Assembly: GCA_964249755.1 (NCBI GenBank)
Contig: CAXUDB010000007.1
Span: forward strand, 1-64,000
Direction of reading: 5' to 3'
Source of the DNA: Ilyomonas sp964249755
GTDB lineage: Bacteria; Bacteroidota; Bacteroidia; Chitinophagales; Chitinophagaceae
Length of the DNA: 64,000 nucleotides
This document shows, in pieces, positions 60,525 to 64,000 of the stretch (position 1 is its first letter; every line of letters begins with the position of its first letter). Below the pieces are notes generated by a model, which did not search any database, was not told where the DNA came from, and was given only the letters and a program-made list of their open reading frames with translations. The position numbers were made by a program, and so were the translations under genes.

Positions 60525-61772
60525 TCACGGTACAAATACATTCTCCAGTAATGCCGCTGCAATAAAAGCAATGACGGAAATAATCAGCCCAAACATGAAG
60601 ATGTTGTAAGCGAGGCGAAGCAGCTTGTATTTTCTGCCCAGTACCACGCCCTGCGCATAAATGTCGCGGATAAGATTGCCATATAAAAAGTCGCGGTCGT
60701 TCATCACCTGCTGCATACCCTGCGCATAGCTTTCAAGACTCATGTTGTAAAAATTGCCAAAGAACAGCAGGTTCACCTTCTGCTCGTCAATGTCTTGCTG
60801 GCTGAACGTTCCGTTGGGTATGTGGGGACGTGTAGCAAGGATGGAAATGACAATGGTAACGAGGCTTACAAGTAGCAGCGAAATGGCGGGATAGATGAGA
60901 TAATCATTCGTGTCGAGCTTGCGCAGGAGTAAGCTGGCCACCACTGAAATGATAATGGAATTGACTGTTATCATGATATGCGATTTGTTGTCGGCCATAT
61001 CGCTCAACCGCTGATGGTTGCTGCTGCTGATGCGGAACATCGTTTCAATGCCTTTATCGGGACGATCGGTTTTCTTTGGTTTTTCTGCCACTTGTAAAGG
61101 CGGTGGCTTTTCCTCTGACTGGATGCCGTTTTTCGCCCCTGATTTGTCTTTCAGTTTAGTCAGCAACGCTGCTATGTTTTCCGCTTTCCCAGCCTCGAGA
61201 AGCTGCTGGCAATAATCAGTAAAGTAGTGATGCTCCTGCATCATTTTTATTGTTTTGGTGCGCCAGTCGTCTTTGCTGATTTCGGTATTGTGCAAGGCTT
61301 CATATTCTTTACGGATGAGTTTGGTGTTTTCCCAAAACTGCTCGGTGCCGAGATGGAAAAGGTCGGCATCGCACAGAATCTGCTCACAAAGATTCTGCGG
61401 ATGCTGTGGCATTTTGGTAGCGAGGATGCAATTGCTTACCGCTTCGCAAATGGCGCCGTCAACCTTTAAAGAGGTAAGGAAATCTACAGCCTCGCCAGCA
61501 CTGCGCGCTTCGTGTCCCTGGGCTTCTTTTAAATAACCCACATCGTGAAACCAGGCAGCCGCAATCACCGTAAAAAAATCTTTATCGCCCAGCCCAAAAT
61601 GATTGGCAATCTGCGTGGCAGCCGCAACCACCTGCGTTGTATGTGTAAGGTTGTGATACAACAACTGCGGCTTGCTGACCGTCCTGAAAAGCATCTGCAC
61701 ATGGTTCTGCACCTGCTCGGTAAGCTGCCGGTAATTGGTGGTGAAGGGAAGGTGAGATATGGTTACTGACAT
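60525..61772 (-). CDS. HD-domain protein with Pycsar-effector-like membrane domain
   Basis: This 415-residue protein has an N-terminal HD phosphohydrolase domain (YHNLTHTTQVVAAA, AAWFHDVGYLKEAQGHEAR, ILCDADLFHLG, giving a likely H...HD...D metal set), a hydrophilic linker (about 190-235), and a C-terminal region with two hydrophobic pairs (HIMITVNSIIISVVASLLL to LVTIVISILATRPH, and YNIFMFGLIISVIAFIAAAL). The SSNHQRLSDMADNKSHIMI to FGNFYNMS arrangement is what I know as the Pycsar effector-type membrane family. The start at 61772 (MSVTISHL) is preferred. No pyrimidine-cyclase gene is adjacent, so an antiphage role is only a suggestion. Confidence 0.78.
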   Translation of the reverse strand: MSVTISHLPFTTNYRQLTEQVQNHVQMLFRTVSKPQLLYHNLTHTTQVVAAATQIANHFGLGDKDFFTVIAAAWFHDVGYLKEAQGHEARSAGEAVDFLTSLKVDGAICEAVSNCILATKMPQHPQNLCEQILCDADLFHLGTEQFWENTKLIRKEYEALHNTEISKDDWRTKTIKMMQEHHYFTDYCQQLLEAGKAENIAALLTKLKDKSGAKNGIQSEEKPPPLQVAEKPKKTDRPDKGIETMFRISSSNHQRLSDMADNKSHIMITVNSIIISVVASLLLRKLDTNDYLIYPAISLLLVSLVTIVISILATRPHIPNGTFSQQDIDEQKVNLLFFGNFYNMSLESYAQGMQQVMNDRDFLYGNLIRDIYAQGVVLGRKYKLLRLAYNIFMFGLIISVIAFIAAALLENVFVP

Positions 61773-61991
61773 GACAATGTGGTTATGAATTCTACAATAG
61801 CGCACGCAGCACAAACGATTGCCGCGTTTGCCTTTGTGAACAAAGTAAGAATAAGTTTTTTATAAATGGAATGGATAAATGAAGGTTTCTGATGTACTTA
61901 TGCTTAAAAATACAAAAGTGAAAGTGCAATAAATAGCTTGTGATTTTAGTTGGTAAAATGTACAGCCCAATATGAATTGATAATTTTCTGC

Positions 61992-62516
61992 TTAACTATC
62001 CATCGCTTCAAGATAATCGAGCATAGAGAGTTCATCCCAACTGCCTTCATACTTCTGACCATTGATGAAGAAAGAAGGCGTTCCGTTCACACCGCTGCGA
62101 ACACCGCTTTCAAAATCGGCTTCTACTTTCTGTTGTGTGTTTTCTTTATCAAAATCGGCTTCAAACTGTTGCACATTCAGTCCAATTTTTTGTGCATGAT
62201 GAATCAAATCGGCATCTTCCATCTTGCGTTGGTTTTCATAAATGATATCGTGCATTTCCCAGAACCTGCCTTGTGCGGCAGCGGCTTCAGTGGCTACCGC
62301 TGCGTTGGTGGCATGCGGATGAATTTCTGCCAAAGGAAAGTTGCGGAATACAAATTTTAGCTTGTCGCCCAGCTTTTTCTGTATGCGCTTGATGATGGGG
62401 TAGGCGCGACCGCAATGCGGGCACTCGTAATCGCCATATTCTACCAGTTCAATTGGGGCATTGGCATTGCCTTGTATATGATCGCTGCTGCCAACCGCAG
62501 GTTTTAATTTTGACAT
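61992..62516 (-). CDS. DsbA-family thioredoxin-fold protein
   Basis: This 174-residue protein has the DsbA-type thioredoxin fold with the active site CPHC (C32-C35) in EYGDYECPHCGRAYPIIKRI, a helical insert (AAVATEAAAAQGRFWEMHDIIYENQ) and the cis-proline region VNGTPSFFING. No signal peptide is seen, so it is probably cytoplasmic, as with related disulfide reductases of this type. It starts 26 bases after the peroxiredoxin stop on the same strand, consistent with a small redox operon. Confidence 0.9.
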   Translation of the reverse strand: MSKLKPAVGSSDHIQGNANAPIELVEYGDYECPHCGRAYPIIKRIQKKLGDKLKFVFRNFPLAEIHPHATNAAVATEAAAAQGRFWEMHDIIYENQRKMEDADLIHHAQKIGLNVQQFEADFDKENTQQKVEADFESGVRSGVNGTPSFFINGQKYEGSWDELSMLDYLEAMDS

Positions 62517-62542
62517 AAAAATTTATTTTTTGGGTGAAAATA

Positions 62543-63016
62543 TTAAGAAGAAGCTTTTGCGCTGCTCATTTCATCCAGCGCATCCAATATGCCATCAGCG
62601 CCGGGGTTGAGACCAGTGGGAGACAGATAGTTCCAGCGGATAATGCCTTCTTCATCCAGCACATACAAGGCGCGCAGGCATTCGCCTTCCTCTTCGTCGT
62701 ATACATCATACAACTTAGCCACTGCTCCTTTGGGTTCAAAATCCGACAGCAAAGGAAAGTGCAGTTTCCTGTCTTGGCTGAAGGCAAGATGGCACCATTT
62801 GCTGTCCACCGAAATGCCCAGCAATTCTGCATTCTGCTTATGAAACATTTTCAGCATCTCGTTATACAATGCCATCTGGTCGCCGCATACAGGGCTCCAG
62901 TCGGCAGGGTAGAAGGCAAGGATTACTCTCTTGCCTTTCAACTGGCTCAATTTAATTTTCTGATCGGGTGTGGTGTACAATGCGAAGTCGGGTGCCGTTG
63001 TTCCAATCGGTAGCAT
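62543..63016 (-). CDS. Peroxiredoxin (AhpC/TSA family)
   Basis: This 157-residue thiol peroxidase has the peroxidatic cysteine in FYPADWSPVCGDQ (C44) with the AhpC/TSA layout PIGTTAPDFALYTT, LLGISVDSKWCHLAFSQDRKLHFPLLSDF and RALYVLDEEGIIRWNYLSP. A second cysteine (C81) in SVDSKWCH and another in EGECLRAL could resolve the disulfide. It reduces peroxides. It precedes the DsbA-like gene on the minus strand. The divergent AraC regulator at 63211 may control both. Confidence 0.93.
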   Translation of the reverse strand: MLPIGTTAPDFALYTTPDQKIKLSQLKGKRVILAFYPADWSPVCGDQMALYNEMLKMFHKQNAELLGISVDSKWCHLAFSQDRKLHFPLLSDFEPKGAVAKLYDVYDEEEGECLRALYVLDEEGIIRWNYLSPTGLNPGADGILDALDEMSSAKASS

Positions 63017-63210
63017 AAGTATATCATTTGTAAATTTTTCAAAGGTAGTAGCTGGGTGATTATGTTGTATTCAAGAGAGGATAACTGCAGCCTGCTCAAA
63101 GAAAGATGTAAGAGTAATGTCACCGGAATGACACCATTTAAATAAAAATTAAACACTTGTTTGATTTTTGTTTTCATCCTTTTTATATTTACGAATTGAA
63201 ACCGGTACTT

Positions 63211-64000
63211 ATGAAAACCATCTCTGCAATACCCATTCTCAACTGGAACGAATATCTGCCCGATTCTGACTTTATTATCAAGACGTTGGAAGATGCTAAT
63301 ATGCCCATGCGAATGAAAGCGCCGCACCGCAACAACGGGTACAAAGTTGCTTTGCTGACCGAAGGTAAAATTAGCGGCTATATTGATTTTGAAAAAATAA
63401 GTGCCCAGGCACCTGCTATCCTGTTTTCATCGCCCGAACAGGTAATACAAATTACTTCTTATTCAGGTCATAAGATGATCCACATCTCTTTCAGCAAAGA
63501 CTACCTGATTAATGATATAAAAAGCACACTGTCCTGTTGGGAATGCATGTTTGGCCAAGCCGTGATTCCAGTAACGGAAGAAAAAGATTTTAGCGAGCTG
63601 AAAATATATATCAAGCTGATGCAGCAGGAGTTTACAGAACTGCGTGAACAGAAAGATATGGTTATCCGAAACCTGCTGAATGCCTTTCTGGTAGCGGCTG
63701 CCCGGCTGGGCACCTGCGAAACACATCTGACCACCATCAATGTTTCGCAAAACAAAATTCTGCACCAGTTTAGGGTGTTGCTCGAAGACCATTATGTAAG
63801 TCGCACCCAGGTATCGGAATATGCCGATATGATTTATATCACACCCGGTCATTTGAATGACACCATCAAAACCATTACCGGTAAAACTGCCAAACAGATG
63901 ATTGATGAACGGAGAATGACAGAAGCCAAACGACTGTTGTATTGGGAAGACCTGACGGTAAAAGAAATTGCAATGCACCTGAACTTTGAAGATGATGCTT
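63211..64000 (+). CDS. AraC family transcriptional regulator, cut by the right edge
   Basis: The reading frame is open from ATG 63211 to the window end (263 codons visible). An N-terminal sensor part (PHRNNGYKVALLTEGKISGYIDFEKISAQAPAILF) is followed from about residue 185 by an AraC-type helix-turn-helix: YVSRTQVSEYADMIYITPGHLNDTIKTITGKTAKQMIDERRMTEAKRLLYWEDLTVKEIAMHLNF, broken off in the second helix-turn-helix. It is divergent from the peroxiredoxin gene across 194 bases and could respond to oxidative stress, but this is inferred from position only. Confidence 0.88.
   Translation, partial: MKTISAIPILNWNEYLPDSDFIIKTLEDANMPMRMKAPHRNNGYKVALLTEGKISGYIDFEKISAQAPAILFSSPEQVIQITSYSGHKMIHISFSKDYLINDIKSTLSCWECMFGQAVIPVTEEKDFSELKIYIKLMQQEFTELREQKDMVIRNLLNAFLVAAARLGTCETHLTTINVSQNKILHQFRVLLEDHYVSRTQVSEYADMIYITPGHLNDTIKTITGKTAKQMIDERRMTEAKRLLYWEDLTVKEIAMHLNFEDDA

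Noticed and set aside
1..64000. CRISPR array
   Set aside because: I saw no run of short identical repeats with equal spacers, and no cas gene.

Overview
The window is chromosomal DNA of a Bacteroidota bacterium, most likely Chitinophagaceae (inferred from gene content, not from a search). It carries type IX secretion/gliding genes (porV, gldJ), a SusC/SusD pair with an ECF sigma/FecR couple, TAnnTTTG-type promoters, a ~640-residue NagB/PIG-L fusion, and AIM24, DUF4142 and YXWGXW-type proteins.

Layout. (1) 0.3-1.4 kb: an acyltransferase. (2) 1.4-15.4 kb: an accessory region bracketed by two ~85% identical 124-bp direct repeats (1422-1545 and 15260-15383). Its left half (1.5-7.6 kb) looks like an integron-type cassette array without a visible integrase. 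One gene or gene pair per cassette (DinB, macro domain, HxlR/SDR, an anchored hypothetical, a broken membrane protein, an alpha/beta hydrolase, a RibD/DHFR-like reductase) alternates with attC-like imperfect palindromes ending in YAAC...GTT cores, and all genes but one point the same way. A decayed IS982 transposase follows. The right half (8.7-15.2 kb) is a run of redox genes: two paralogous NAD(P)-binding epimerase-like proteins behind a duplicated promoter/operator, a double SnoaL-like protein, a frameshifted siderophore-interacting protein, an SDR and an AraC regulator. (3) 15.7-18.4 kb: pckA-fbp, a gluconeogenic operon with a good promoter. (4) 18.4-20.7 kb: a gene graveyard (DUF6794-like and xseA-like pseudogenes) ending at tRNA-Arg(CCG). 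(5) 20.8-36.2 kb: housekeeping genes ispF, porV, gldJ, nadC, SUI1-type factor, PfkB kinase, flippase, AIM24, kbl, EamA, Nif3 and nagB-PIG-L.

(6) 36.5-51.1 kb: ten consecutive minus-strand genes: ECF sigma, FecR, SusC, SusD, PQQ dehydrogenase with haem c, TIM-barrel epimerase, GMC oxidoreductase, ribokinase, GRP-type sugar permease and nucleoside hydrolase. The content recalls the ribose/nucleoside utilisation (rus) loci of Bacteroides, with periplasmic oxidases added. (7) 51.2-63.0 kb: more minus-strand genes: a GAF protein, a metallophosphoesterase fused to an outer-membrane barrel, an SdiA-regulated-type lipoprotein, ppk1, an HD/Pycsar-effector-like membrane protein, a DsbA-like protein and a peroxiredoxin. 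A plus-strand AraC regulator is cut by the right edge.

How they work together. The cassettes look like independent stress and accessory functions. The SusC/D locus would import a ribonucleoside- or sugar-containing ligand, oxidise part of it in the periplasm, and feed ribose through the permease, hydrolase and ribokinase. pckA/fbp, nagB, nadC and kbl are central metabolism. Start sites were moved from the longest frame where a signal peptide, a promoter or the family N-terminus dictated it. All family assignments are from reading motifs; no database search was run.
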